A DNA stretch of 64,000 nucleotides, taken from NCBI RefSeq assembly GCF_028640845.1, contig NC_080546.1, positions 68,105,205 through 68,169,204 of the forward strand. Direction: 5' to 3'. How positions within the stretch are numbered: the stretch's first letter is position 1; every line of letters begins with the position of its first letter. The notes under the pieces are model-generated. The model made no database searches and was not told the DNA's origin. It saw only the letters and a list, made by a program, of their open reading frames with translations. Both the position numbers and the translations under genes were made by a program. Of this stretch, positions 41,914-52,928 are shown piece after piece. Source of the stretch: Ahaetulla prasina. Lineage: Eukaryota; Chordata; Lepidosauria; Squamata; Colubridae.

Positions 41914-43460
41914 CTATTTTAACCACTTGTTTTCTGTTAGGCAGAAAAGCAGATACCCAATTGTGGTCCTGAAATACCATAGGATTTTAGTTTTAGGAGA
42001 AGTTTATCATGTACTACTGAGTCAAAAACTTTGCAGAAGTCTATGTAGATTGCATCCATTGTTTTGCCTTGATCAAGATTTGTAGTCCATATGTTTTTAC
42101 AGTGGAGAAGTTGTAAGTTACATGATAATTTTTTTCTGAAACCAAATTGTTTATTAGAGAGTACGTTGTTTATTTCTAAGTGGAAGGTAATGGATTGGTT
42201 GATGATTGATTCCATTACTTTGCAGGTGACACAGCATAGAGAGATTTGTCTGTAATTTTAAACTAAGCTGGGGTCTCTTTTTTTGAAGATTGGGATGACT
42301 GTGGCTAGTGACCAAAGTTTGGGAAGAGAACTGGTCATGAAAGCTTTATCAAAGATTATGCTTAGGGGTTCTGCTATATTAGTAGAAAGGTTTTTTAAGA
42401 AGTATGCACACAGTCCATAAGATCCAATAGATAGAGATGGTTTCAAGTTATGAAGAGCTTTTCCAACATTATCTTCTGTGAAATCTATATATTTTAAGTT
42501 GTCATACTCATTGCTGGTACGATTTGGGAATGTCGGATATGTGTCATCACTGTTAACAAAAACTGAGCCAAAGAATGTGTTAAAGAGGTTTGCTTTAACT
42601 GTTTCATCATTGCATTCTTTGTTGTTAGAATCTTTTAGTGGTGGGATGGATCTTGAGTCTTTAAGTTTATTGTTCACAAAATTATAAAAGGCATGATTGG
42701 AATTTGTGTGCAGAAGGTCCTCTTCTTGCTTGGTGTGGTAATTTGTGCATTCAGTTTTTATTTGGTTGCATATATTTCTGAAGTGGTTTTTGAAATTTGC
42801 TACATAACCCTTTTTGTTTCTTCTACAGAGGGATTTTTTTTTGATTGAAGCTTTTTTATTGATATGGGTAGTTTGCTTTTCCTGATCTTGGTGGTCATTT
42901 GTGGTACGTACAGTTTAATGACTCTGTTGATTTCAAGCAGGAAAACTCTATAGTGGTCTTCAGCAGTTATACAGGTTGAGAACAGATTTTGCCAGTCCAG
43001 AGATGAGAGATCGTTGTTTATAAGGTCATAGTTGGCTTTTTTGAAGTTGTAGTTAGGAATACTATTGTTATGACGATTTGTGTAAGGGTGTATATTGAGG
43101 CGAAAGTCAATCATGCAGTGGTCGCTGTTGGAAAAGGGTTCTTTTATTTGTAGTGCATAAATTGAGTTTGTGTTGTTGCAGAAGATGAGGTCAAGGCAGT
43201 TGTTGAGTCTTGTATTGTTAGTTACTAGCTGTTCAAGACCTAGGTTTGTAACAGTGTTGTATAGTGTAGTATGGATTGGATCAGTTGTACATTCATTAGT
43301 TATCCAGTTAATAAGTGGTAGATTTAGGTCACCCAGGAAGATGAGAGGATATGGGCAAGAGGTAGCCCATGTTAGCAGTGAGCCCATATTTGCATGGGTA
43401 ATGTCGTAGTCAGGGGCTCTGTAGCATAGTAAGAATCGAAGTGTGGTGTTAAGGGATAGG
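41914..43460 (-). pseudogene. LINE B-2 endonuclease and reverse transcriptase, N-terminal part
   Basis: Endonuclease end: FLLCYRAPDYDI.HANM-like, PLIFLGDLNLPLINW (GDLN catalytic block), NCLDLIFCNN, PFSNSDHCMIDFRL (catalytic SDH). Linker: KLPISIKKLQSKKN. RT start: FVNSDDTYPTFPN, FTEDNVGKALHNLKPS, IPIFKKRDPSLV, then MESIINQSITFHLEINN, FGFRKKLSCNLQLLH and IYIDFCKVFDSVVHDKLLL (motif A). Frames change near 42240, 42680 and 42800. The first part of the endonuclease is missing or unreadable upstream of 43460. Confidence 0.8.
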
Positions 43461-43930
43461 CAGACTCAGGCGGACTCAGCAGTGGGAATCTCCAGTAGCA
43501 AGTTTCGGCGGTGGGGGAAGCCTGATGTCAGTCTCGGCAGTGGGAATCCCCTGTAGCAAGTTTCGGGGAAGCTTCTGCTTCAGCGGCTTTAGCAGCAACA
43601 GCCGCCTCACTGGAATCCCCAGTAGCAGGTTTCGGGGAAGCCTCTGCTTCGGTGGTAGCAAGCTTCGGGGAAGCCTCTGCTTCAGCAGCTTTAACAGCAA
43701 CAGCTGCCTCGCTGGAGGGTTCCCGTCGGTGGGAGAGGAAGCCGCGGTGGTTGACTCAGCGGTCTCGGCAGCGAGGTCTTCCTTCGTGACAGTTTTTAAT
43801 GGAGGGGTTTTTAATGAAGTTTTGAGCTTCTCCCCTCGGCGATAATAGCTGTGGTGGGTGCCCTCCTCAAGACCGGTCGGTCTTTTACAAAGAGCTTTCC
43901 ACCAGTGCAGCTTTGTTGGTGGCCATCTTG
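43460..43930 (-). pseudogene. LINE B 5' region with Ala/Glu-rich tandem repeats
   Basis: From ATG at about 43925 (MATNKAALVESSL) the minus strand gives an interrupted reading with imperfect repeats of the type EAAVAxKAAEAEASPKLAT followed by GDS or TEA. Three or so copies lie between 43480 and 43710. It is low complexity and acidic, of unknown function; it could be the N terminus of the single ORF or a separate ORF1. No known domain. Confidence 0.5.
43921..43930 (-). promoter_or_regulatory. YY1-like motif at LINE B 5' end
   Basis: caagatggcc on the minus strand at the start of the element, close to the YY1 consensus and in the same place as in LINE A and LINE C. Confidence 0.4.
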
Positions 43931-44330
43931 ACCAGATACTTTAGTTAAGTAAATATCTATTCTGTATTTTGCTCTGTTTTAATCTTCTACTTGTCTTTTC
44001 CTCTAAAATAAATATGCCCCATTTTGTATAATAATGAATTTTCTTTCCAAATTTTTATCTTGTAAATTTTTCCCAAGCTGCTTTTGTAAAATAAAAGGTC
44101 TAGGAACTGTCATATCACAACATAATAATTTCATACAAATTATATTGTGTCACACTTACTTCCAACTGTAAGTCTAGACAGAGACTTGTTATGATTTCAT
44201 CATTATGCATCAAATAACACTTGCGCCAAAAGATTTTTGCTAAAATAATTCAACAGAAATGCAAGAGACCTTGTATAATGTAAGCACAATCCTTTTAATT
44301 ATTCATTAAGGTAGTCTAACTTTCTACAGG
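43931..44330. other. Unassigned AT-rich interval
   Basis: 400 bases without ORF or recognised repeat between LINE B-2 and the hAT MITE. Confidence 0.5.
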
Positions 44331-44338
44331 CAGCTATA

Positions 44339-44475
44339 CAGTGGTGGGGTTGAAGTAATTTAACAACCGGTTCTCTACCCTAATGATTTCTTCCAACAAC
44401 CAGTTTGCCAAACTGCTCAGACAGTTAACAACCGGTTCTCCCGAAGTGGTGCGAACTGGCTGAATACCACCACTG
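44339..44475. mobile_element. hAT-type MITE, 137 bp
   Basis: Begins cagtggtgg and ends ccaccactg (9-bp perfect terminal inverted repeats), flanked on both sides by the 8-base duplication cagctata (44331-44338 and 44476-44483). TIRs starting CAG and an 8-bp TSD are diagnostic of hAT-superfamily non-autonomous elements. Inside, the string taacaaccggttctc occurs twice. No coding capacity; it needs a hAT transposase from elsewhere. Confidence 0.9.
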
Positions 44476-44483
44476 CAGCTATA

Positions 44484-45003
44484 GCTTATAAAATTATAGT
44501 GTTGGGTTAAGAGTCATATTAACTTGGACGGCTCAATGCCTAAAGCATTTTTGTCATCTTTATTTATCAGGTTCAGGCAAAATTCTGAACTTTGAGGACA
44601 GTATAGAAGTTTGATCCATAAAACTGCTCTTCCACAGTCCTTTAAAACTATGCTAATATCACAGATCAGTCATACATTATAACATGTGTGTGCAGTGAAT
44701 ATTAATTTCCCGCCCTAGATTGTCCTGCAAGATGTCAGCATATAGTTCATCTTGGCTGATCCTGAAACACAAAGACTGAATAAGAAATATCAGTGCTGCA
44801 GAAAATTAAAGAACAACTAGAAAGTTAAAAAAAATATTTGGGGAATTCCATTAAATCACGAGCAACTGAGTGATTTCAAGAAGAATTTTCCTTTAACTTT
44901 TTTTAGGTTAAGGTGGAAGCTTCTGTTGGAGTATTCATCACCTTTGAATAAGATTTACCAGATTTTCTCTCTTTCTTCTGTTTGATTTTTTATCAATATA
45001 AAA
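44484..45003. other. Unassigned AT-rich interval
   Basis: 520 bases with no ORF, tail or terminus that I can identify. Confidence 0.5.
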
Positions 45004-46545
45004 AATGAACCCCTAAGTATTATCTTTGATAAAGCTTTCACTACCAGTTCTCTTCCCAAACTTTGGTCACTAGCCACAGTCATCCCCATCTTCAAAAAAG
45101 GAGACCCCAGCTTAGTCGAAAACTACAGACCGATCTCCCTTTGCTGCGTCACCTGCAAAGTCATGGAATCTATCATCAACCAATCCATTACCTCACACTT
45201 AGAAACTAACAACCTACTCTCCAACAAACAATTTGGTTTCAGGAAAAAGTTATCATGTAACTTACAACTTCTCCACTGCAAAAACATATGGACTTCAAAT
45301 CTAGATCAAGGCAAATCAATAGATGCAATCTACATAGACTTCTGCAAAGCTTTTGACTCAGTAGTACACGATAAACTTCTCCTTAAACTAACATCCTATG
45401 GCATCTCAGGACCCCTCCACAAATGGATATCTGCTTTTCTGTCTAACAGACAACAAGTGGTCAAAATTGGCAATGCTTTATCAAATCCTGTTCCTGTCAA
45501 GAGTGGCGTTCCTCAAGGCAGCGTCCTTGGACCAACACTCTTTATTCTATACATTAATGATCTTTGTGACCATATCTCAAGTAATTGTGTTCTCTTTGCT
45601 GACGATGTCAAACTATTTAACACCACAGACAACACTTCTATCATTCAAAACGACCTTGACCATCTAACCGCTTGGTCTAAAAATTGGCAGCTCCAAATTT
45701 CAACCAGCAAATGCTCAGTCTTACATATAGGAAAAAAGAACCCTAAAACTAAGTATATACTAGATGGACATTACCTTACAGACGACCCCCATCCCGTTAA
45801 AGACCTTGGAGTTTTCATGTCAAATGATCTAAGTGCCAAAGCCCACTGCAACTACATAGCAAAAAAAGCTCTAAGAGTTATAAACCTAATTTTGCGTAGC
45901 TTCTTTTCCAAAAACACCACACTACTAACCAGAGCATATAAAACATTTGCTAGACCAATTCTAGAATACAGCTCACCTGTTTGGAACCCTCACCACATCT
46001 CTGACATCAATACAATTGAACGTGTCCAATTGAACGTGTCCAATTCCTCTGAAAACAACAAAATACCTTATCCCACCAGACTTGAAATCCTAGGCTTAGA
46101 AAACTTGGAACTCCGTCGCCTTCGACAAGACCTAAGTTTAACTCACAGAATCATCTATTGTAATGTCCTTCCTGTCAAAGACTACTTCAGCTTTAATTGC
46201 AATAATACAAGGGCAACCAATAGATTTAAACTTAATGTAAACCGCTTTAATCTAGATTGCAGAAAATATGACTTCTGCAACAGAATCATCAGTGCTTGGA
46301 ATACTTTACCTGACTCTGGTCTCTTCCCATAATCCAAAAAGCTTTAACCAAAAACTTTCTACTATTGACCTCACCCCATTCCTAAGAGGACCATAAGGGG
46401 CGTGCATAAGCGCACAAACGTGCCTACCGTTCCTGTCCTATTGTTTTTCTTTTCTTCTTCCTATATATGTTTATATGTGTATATACTATATAATCTTTTT
46501 GTATGATGTTGTGACAAAATAAATAAATAAATAAATAAATAAATA
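45004..46545 (+). mobile_element. LINE family B, 5'-truncated (B-3)
   Basis: Begins within the RT linker (aacccctaagtattatc, same point as B-1), then a nearly intact RT frame, a 3' UTR with gcgtgcataagcgcacaaacgtgcc and an (AAAT)n tail at 46515-46545. It is in inverted orientation to B-2, so the two could pair. Confidence 0.9.
45007..46332 (+). pseudogene. LINE B reverse transcriptase, 5'-truncated and nearly intact
   Basis: About 440 codons open without a stop from 45007; the first ATG is at 45163. Contains FKKGDPSLVENYRPISLC, FGFRKKLSCNLQLLH, IYIDFCKAFDSVVHDKLLLK (motif A Asp), SGVPQGSVLGPTLFILYIN, VLFADDVKLFNTT (motif C AspAsp), LQISTSKCSVLHIGKK, HPVKDLGVFMSND and FARPILEYSSPVWNPHH. Two defects: a templated replacement near 46019-46046 that substitutes a few residues in frame, and a 2-base loss near 46312 that truncates the last about 25 residues. 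No endonuclease because of 5' truncation. Confidence 0.85.
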
Positions 46546-46699
46546 TCCTTTCAAATTGTGATCATGTGACCGCAGGAATGATGCAATGGCTGCAACTACA
46601 AGGACCAGTCCTATTTCCCCCTCTAATACTGTTGTAACTTTAAACAATTGTTGAATGAGTGGTTGTAACCCAAGGACTACAATTAATAGAATCTTGTAA
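46546..46699. other. Fragment of an unnamed dispersed repeat
   Basis: Sequence such as gatcatgtgaccgcaggaatg and ggttgtaacccaaggactac has the look of a common reptile interspersed repeat, but I see no termini or coding capacity and do not name it. Confidence 0.3.
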
Positions 46700-46880
46700 A
46701 TTGGACGTTGTCTTACCTGAACGTCCATTTTCGGTGTGCTGTGAGGATAATCCACGCATGGGTTAACTCTCATCTATCTGCCAGAGACTAAGTGTAGTTT
46801 TTTTTTTCATTTTTTACTTTGACCTCCTCTGCTCAGCTGAGCTTTAGTTGTTTCATGAAGGTGTAGTCATCCAACATGTC
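46700..46880. repeat. DIRS inverted terminal repeat, left
   Basis: Contains cctgaacgtccattttcggt, gtgaggataatccacgcatg and ctcatctatctgccagagac; the reverse complement of these segments is at 51900-52045. The two ITRs match over about 150 bases, with an A/T run of different length near 46796-46810. Confidence 0.9.
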
Positions 46881-46936
46881 TTATGAAGGAATTGAAACCC
46901 ACCCTGGGCCTAAGCAGGAAGCTGAATGGGCAGGTT

Positions 46937-47021
46937 GGATTATCCTCGCAGCGCACTGAAAATGGATGTTCCGGTAAGACAATGTCCATTTTCCAGTGCG
47001 CTGCTTGAATAATCCATGCAT
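46937..47021. repeat. DIRS internal complementary region (imperfect palindrome)
   Basis: ggattatcctcgcagcgcac at 46937 and its near reverse complement gtgcgctgcttgaataatcc at 46996-47015, with a short spacer carrying ggtaagac. Together with the ITRs, the element-end sequence occurs four times in alternating orientation, as expected for the DIRS circle-junction template. Confidence 0.85.
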
Positions 47022-47036
47022 GGGATATACCCAAGC

Positions 47037-48290
47037 TTAAGTACAATGGGTGGGGAGGCTGACTGACCTCCAGGGCCGGGGTGGAGTGTACTCTGCAACA
47101 CCCATCATCCAAATGCCACCTCCACTGAGGCATATTTGTCCAATTTGTAATGGCATGGTCATCTTTGGTGACAAAGATGACCAAGTGGCTGCTCTACAAA
47201 TGTCGCTAACTGAAGCCTGCATAGCCCAAGCTGCTGTCTTGGCAGTTCTTTGAGTTGAATGTGCCAAAATCCATCCAGGCAAAGGTTTGGCCTTGAGCTC
47301 ATACACTTTCGCAATCTAGGCCTTCAACCAGTGCCCCACTGTAGCAGATGAACTTTCCTGCCCATCGATGAAGGGCAAAAGGACACCAAAAGAGTTTCAG
47401 TCCATCTAAATGATGTTGTTCTCTTAATGTACCTGCAGATGGCCCACCTATCATCCAAGGTATGCCATTTTTCTTCCAGTGGATGGTTGTGAGCTGGGCA
47501 AAAATCCAGCAGAATGAACTCCTGGGCACAGTGAAACCAGGAGTTCACCTTGGGCAGATCCAGCTGCAGTACAACTCTGTTTGAATAGAAAATACAGAGG
47601 TCCTTTCGTATGGATAAAGCTGCCAGTTCAGATACCCTCCTGGCAGATGTAATGGCCAGGAGAAAGGTGACTTTGAGGGAAAGGAAGTGGAGGCTGACAG
47701 TCCAATTGCTCAAATGGTAAAGACGTAAGGGCCTGGAGAACCAAAGGAAGGTCCCACGTCAGATAGCGATGAACCACAGGGGGTCGGAGATTGGTAGCCC
47801 CCCAGAGGAAACTGCAGACCCTTGGATAGTGGGCAAGGGTCCAGTGAGAGTCACAAATAAGGACATTAAACAAGGCCCCAACCTGCCAGCTTAGAGTGGT
47901 GGGGGTCAACTCTTTGTCCAATCCCACTTGCAGGAAGTCAGGAACCTCGGGCATTGATGCTGAAGTCAGGTCAATGTGCTCCTTGGAACACCAGAGACAG
48001 AAGGAACGCCAGGAAGTGTTGTAAATCCGGTTTGTCGATTCATGCCTGGATGCCTGGATGGTGTGTATCACCTTCCCTGAAAGATTGTCTTTCCTCAGGA
48101 GGATCCTCTCAAGTGCCAGACGATCAACTGGAGCCACTGGCAACTCCCTGGCTGAGAGAGATCTTGTCCCGAGGAATCTTCCAGGTTGGGATACAGAAAG
48201 ATTCAACAGGTTGGCGAACCAGGAATGGCAAGGCCAATGCAGGGCAACCAGGAGCACCTTCGCTCTTTCTGCCAACAGTTTCCAAAGCAC
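47037..48290 (-). pseudogene. DIRS tyrosine recombinase (YR)
   Basis: Minus strand: helical N-terminal part (HESTNRIYNTSWRSFCLWC, TPTTLSWQVGALFNVL), then catalytic domain with FLLAITSARRVSELAALS (first catalytic Arg in ARRVSEL), KPLPGWILAHSTQRTAKTAA (H..R box) and AMQASVSDICRAATWSS. The expected TFxxHY active-site Tyr segment is degraded, reading across two frames at about 47170-47150. Frameshifts also near 47700 and 47310. This enzyme would integrate circular cDNA without a target duplication. Confidence 0.85.
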
Positions 48291-48649
48291 CCTCGGAATG
48301 AGGGAGAGGGGTGGGAATGTGTATAGCAGTCCTGGAGGGCATGCAGATCAGAGATCATCGCAGCCCTCCACCCTTGGGCTCGGGAATCGAGAGAAGAACC
48401 ATGGGAGATGCGTATTCTCTGGCCACACAAACAAGTTGAGGATTGGGTGGCTGAATCTTAGGGACAGCTCCTGGAAAAGCTGCGGGTAAAGACACCATTC
48501 CAATGGATCCAGTTGACATCTGCTCAGCCAGTCGGCCTGAAGGTTGGATGAACAGGAGATGTGCTCCACCCCGAGGGAGAGCTTGTATATTTCCACCCAG
48601 TTTAGTAATCTCTCTGCCTCTACCATGAGAGCCCGGAAACGAGTGCCCC

Positions 48650-49256
48650 CTTCTCAATTTATATGTGCTTTCATGGCCACATTGTCTGTTAAGATCAACA
48701 CATTCTGACCTGTCACTGTGGCCCGGAAGTGGGGGACGGCAAAGCAAACTGCCCACAGGTGCAGCCAATTGATGCTGTTCTTCCATTCTGCTGTGGACCA
48801 TTGTCCCTGGGCCACTTGGAAAGCACATGTGCCCCCCCAGCCAAATAGGTTTGTATCCAATGTTACTGTGACACATTGTGGTTCCTGGAACATGCAACCC
48901 CTCTGAAGATCTACCGATGTCCACCAGTGGAGGGAAAAACATACTTGTGTGGGAACAACTACTTTGGACCTGGAATTGGTGCGACCTGTTCCCTGAAATG
49001 GCAGTAGGAACCATTGAAAAGGTCGCACATGCCTGCATGCCCAGGGCATGATCGTAATACATGAGATCATTTTTCCAAGCAACTGAGACAGAAGAAGCAA
49101 GGGAACTGACCTCTGGGAGGCAACTTGTGATACCAACTCCTTGATGCTCTGTGGATGATCTGGGGACAGGTAAACCTGACACCTGAGTGAGTCGATCACC
49201 ACCCCCAGATGGAAGATGCGGGTGGTAGGCTGCAGATGACTCTTCTTAAAGTTCAA
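48650..49256 (-). pseudogene. DIRS RNase H
   Basis: Frame with MNFKKSHLQPTTRIFHLGVV at the RT-RNase H junction, VIDSLRCQVYLSPD, a VTLDTNLFGWGG block (DT.L.GWG carries the first catalytic Asp), WSTAEWKNSINWLHLWAV (catalytic Glu region) and VLILTDNVAMKAHIN (TDN catalytic Asp). The order matches DIRS RNase H. A further overlapping open frame to 48355 adds the post-RNase H region. Confidence 0.85.
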
Positions 49257-49905
49257 GGAAAAAGTATTGAAGTATTTGGATGACAGTCTCTAAATCCTTT
49301 GTGGCTTGCGGCCTTGTGGATGACAAGATTAATATGTCATCCAAGTAGTACAGGATGCATACTGGGACCAACCAGACTGTTGCTTCTACCGCCACCAATA
49401 ATTTGGTAAATGTCCTGGGAGTCGATGACAGGTCAAATGGCATGGCCCAATATTGGAAGTGACAATGGCATACTCGAAATGCAGGAACTTGCGATACACT
49501 GGGTGGATCGGGACATGTAAGTAGGCCACTTTGAGGTACACTGATGTCAAAAGATCGCCCTCCCATATGCATCCCAAGATCATTCTGAGGGATTGCATTT
49601 TGAATCGCTGGTATAGAATAAATTTGTTGAGTTGCTTGAGATTCAAGATCCCTCTCCAGCCCCCCGAGCTCTTGGGCATCAGGAACAGAATGGAATAGAA
49701 TGCAGTCCTTTCTTGTCCTACATGCACCGGTTTGATGGCTTTTATGTCCAATAAATGCTGGACCTCGGTGTCCATCAGCTGATTCTTTTGTGGATACTGA
49801 GATACTGGGCAGGATAGGTAACGGGTGGAGGACTGGAGCGAATTCTAAGGTGAGGCCGAGCCCCACCGTCCAAAGAACCCAACATCTATTGTGGACAATT
49901 CCCAT
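49246..49905 (-). pseudogene. DIRS reverse transcriptase
   Basis: Blocks split between two frames: FYSILFLMPKSSGGWRGILN and LKQLNKFILYQRFKMQSLRM, then LLTSVYLKVAYLHVPIHPVY (motif A; the usual SIDLKDAYLH has lost its Asp) in one frame, and PFDLSSTPRTFTKLL followed by YYLDDILILSSTRP (motif C, intact AspAsp) in the other. Loss of motif A Asp and the frameshift at about 49440 make it inactive. Confidence 0.85.
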
Positions 49906-50082
49906 TGATGACAGAAATGGTGGAGATGACTGACAATGGGATGAAGAAGTTCAGCATCACTTGCCCCATCTACAGGGTCTAGCAGCAGTCCCCTGAAAGG
50001 GTCTCTTCACTGGCAGTTGACATCTGCCCCTGTCTCTGAAGGACAGTCTGTCTGAAGGACGGTCAAACCCCTGATCAGGAAT

Positions 50083-50991
50083 TTATTTAGCGGCCCTTTG
50101 AGATTGGGCTACTGGAGTCTCCTCAATCCCCATATTAGTCATGATTTTTGCTTTATGCAGCAATGACTGAAACACGGAAGGGCAAAAGAGGATCATAAAG
50201 GCTTGTCTATCTGGTAACACCTGCTCATCATCCGAGAACTCAGGATCACCCTGGTCCTCCTCTCCTGCCCAAGAGTCTATGTCCTCAATGGAGCTATGCT
50301 GAGAGGGGGAATCTAGTCTTGGGTCCTCCAGAACCTGAACCTGAATCTGTGACTGTAAGTTGGCCACAATAGAAGGTAAATTACTCCCTTGAGAAAGGCC
50401 TGTAGCAATAGCTTTTGTAAAGGCTTCCATAAGCAGAGCTTGAAGGTCCAGGATTAGTCTTGTACCTTGTCCCTGCCCAGAGTGGAGCCCCGCTACAGTC
50501 AGGGTGAATGTTGCTTCCGGGCTACAAGGGGAACCTGAGGGACCCTCATTAACCCAAATTGTGAAAGGCCTGGTAGAGGGAATGCATCCCCCCGAGACCC
50601 TGCAAACTGGTATTGGTGCTTCTCATCAGCCCCTCCCAATGACCAGGTTTGCAATTGTTCATGCTCCTGTTGAGACACAGGAGCTAATTCCTCTGAGTTA
50701 GGTAACACAGTTTCAACAGTAGAAACAAACTGAGGCCTTTTATTCTGGGCTTCTTGTTGAGCCTTTGAGAATTGTCGCTCTAAGGCCTTGTGGTATCTCT
50801 TCTTGGAGATAAAGTCTCAAAGTCTTTATTACTGTGTGAAGACTTTGCAGGAGGTAGAGGCATAGAAGGCCTACTGTTGCCTGCTGTACTCCTGGAGTCA
50901 GGCTGCGAGCTGTTTTTGCCCGGATTACATGCCTTACGGCCTCTAGTGGGGCAACTAGATCAGTGTCAGGAGATAAGCCAGGATCAGCCAT
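50083..50991 (-). pseudogene. DIRS gag-like ORF
   Basis: Starts MADPGLSPDTDLVAPLEAV (50991), loses frame near 50740, continues in pieces with HEQLQTWSLGGAD, and ends in a long acidic/Gln-rich frame (50430-50083: QSQIQVQVLEDPRLDSPS, GEEDQGDPEFSDDEQVLPD). DIRS Gag proteins are poorly conserved; assignment rests on position upstream of RT and on composition. Confidence 0.55.
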
Positions 50992-51899
50992 GATGCTGTC
51001 ATCCCTGGAAAAGGCCAAAACACCAACGGCCTGTTTTCTTCTGACACAAATAGGCCCAGTCCTTGAATGAGGCGCGAGACTGCAGTTGTCTAGTCAGCAG
51101 CGTTCAAGGCCCTCCAAATAGTCAAAGACACGAGAATGAATCGTCCACCCAGTGCCCACACAGCAACCCAAACAGGGTCAATTAGAAAGCACAGGACCAG
51201 AGCCCCAACTCCCTCAGCACTGCTTTGGTTAATTTTGGCAGGAAATTCAAAACTCCTTTTCCTGCCTCTATGGCTTGTCAAAAGAATGAAGGAAACAAAA
51301 TGGCGCACGAGCAAACAAGCCCGCCGAGCACCTCCACAGCGTGTGACTCACAATTGACAAGAGAGTACACGGACTCTCTGCACGCCTCTGCGGATGACGA
51401 AGCCGGGAATAAACACAGGCGCGAAAGCAAAAGGCTTTCCCAGTGCCGCGAAGTGTCAGAAATCCTCAAAGTTTGCTGTGGTGACCCAGGCAGTGACTCC
51501 GGAGCCACCCAAAGGTAAGGGAGCTATAGGCAGTGGCGGTTGTGCTGGTGGACCGGGAAACCACCTCACCTGCCAGTGGCAATCCAGCATAATTTACACT
51601 GTTCAGAGGTGCCTAGAAAGGGACAACCTCTGAGTGCTGCTTTATGATGATTCAGGTGGCAGCAGTCGGCCTGCAGCCCCAAGAATGACTGGCCAGCTGC
51701 CAGCAGCTGAGGGCAAGCCACAGCCACAAGCTGCCCTCCCAAAGTCACAAGGAAGAAGATCTTCAGCACCCCAGACCAAAAATAGACCAAACAAGAAAAG
51801 GAAAATAAAAGGAAAAAAACAAATATAATCCAAAGCTGGAAATAACTCTATGTAACTGCCAGAGCAGTGATACACAAGTCTCTCTAACTAGAGTGAGTG

Positions 51900-52045
51900 A
51901 AACAAGTGAAGCTCAGCCGAGCAGAGGAGGCATGGTCAAAGGAAAAAAAAAGAAAAAATCTACACTCAGTCTCTGGCAGATAGATGAGAGTTAAACCATG
52001 CATGGATTATGAAAGCAGCATACTGGAAAACTGGATGTACTTCCC
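51900..52045. repeat. DIRS inverted terminal repeat, right
   Basis: Segments agctcagccgagcagaggag, tctctggcagatagatgaga and gttaaaccatgcatggatta are the reverse complements of the left ITR with a few substitutions. Confidence 0.9.
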
Positions 52046-52928
52046 CCTCCTACAGTTTATCATGAGTGCAAACTAGAGAGGGGCTTGTCTGAGATGTTTT
52101 CTCTAATTATTTCCTTGAGCTGGCCTCAAGCCCTTATCTGACAATAGCCTTGGTAGTGGGTCTTCTTTCTGATCCTCACGGTCATTCCCAATTCCTATAC
52201 CTGAAGAGGTCTAGGACAACTCTCCATGGCCAGCTCAAAACAACTCTGCCCAGCAAACTCTCCACAGGGACAACTCACTGCGGCAGGCCAGAGGGAGAGA
52301 TGGGCAGGTAGGCAAATGGACAGGTGGGCTGAGTGCATTGGGATAGGCAGCAAGGAGGTGGCAGCAGCTGCAGATTTCCCATTTTCACATACCACGCAAT
52401 AACATTTTTGGTAGCTGCAGCAAAATAGTGATCTGTAAAGCCTCTCTAGAGCTGTGAAACTCTTTGTTTGATATTTTAGATTATTTCTGACACTTATTTA
52501 TTAAAATCAGTTATGTATTTCCTCATATAAAATATTTCAGTTTTGGATGTAAAGAAATTTCAGAATGGTTCAGATTTTTAATGCTATAAATTCAATATAT
52601 TTAGTTTAAAACCTGTATTAATTAATCCTCAGAATAAATGACTATACTATGCTATACATCCTAAATAGAGCTTATTCAACTTCCATGATGCCATTTCTTC
52701 TGTTTCATTATTCATTCACTTCCCCTCAGAATATTTATTTATATTTATTTAATATGCCACCAATTTCACTATCCAAAGCAACAATTTATATTGGAAATTT
52801 ATTCTAACAACTGATTGTTTTTCCTTCTCCTGGAAGAGGGATAGCAGGAACATGAGCAGGAGTAGAGTATATGTTGCTTCTTGAAAAGAAAGTCAAGAAA
52901 TTATGCCAATGATTTAATTAAAGAGTAT
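52046..52928. other. Unassigned interval
   Basis: 880 bases between the DIRS element and the Ty3-3 LTR. GC-richer to 52390, AT-rich after. No ORF above 70 aa makes sense, and no termini are visible. Confidence 0.5.

Larger units (their letters stand above)
39600..43930 (-). mobile_element. LINE family B, near full-length (B-2), interrupted
   Basis: Minus-strand LINE B from its 5' end (aagatggccaccaac at 43930) to the tail at 39600. It is split between 40713 and 41914 by a LINE A fragment. It contains the only 5' region of family B in the window, including an Ala/Glu-rich repetitive segment, most of the endonuclease, and the RT. Broken by indels in several places. Confidence 0.85.
46700..52045 (-). 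mobile_element. DIRS-like tyrosine-recombinase retrotransposon
   Basis: 5.3-kb element on the minus strand. Order from its 5' end: inverted terminal repeat (52045-51900), gag-like ORF (50991-50083), RT (49905-49246), RNase H (49256-48650), tyrosine recombinase (48290-47037), internal complementary region (47021-46937) and the other inverted terminal repeat (46880-46700). It has no LTRs, integrase or protease. This is the DIRS1 plan, with inverted ends and an internal region complementary to them. All ORFs are broken. Confidence 0.9.

Noticed and set aside
48718..48906. Plus-strand ORFs across the DIRS element (e.g. 47050-47253, 48058-48489)
   Set aside because: Antisense shadows of the minus-strand RNase H and recombinase frames.
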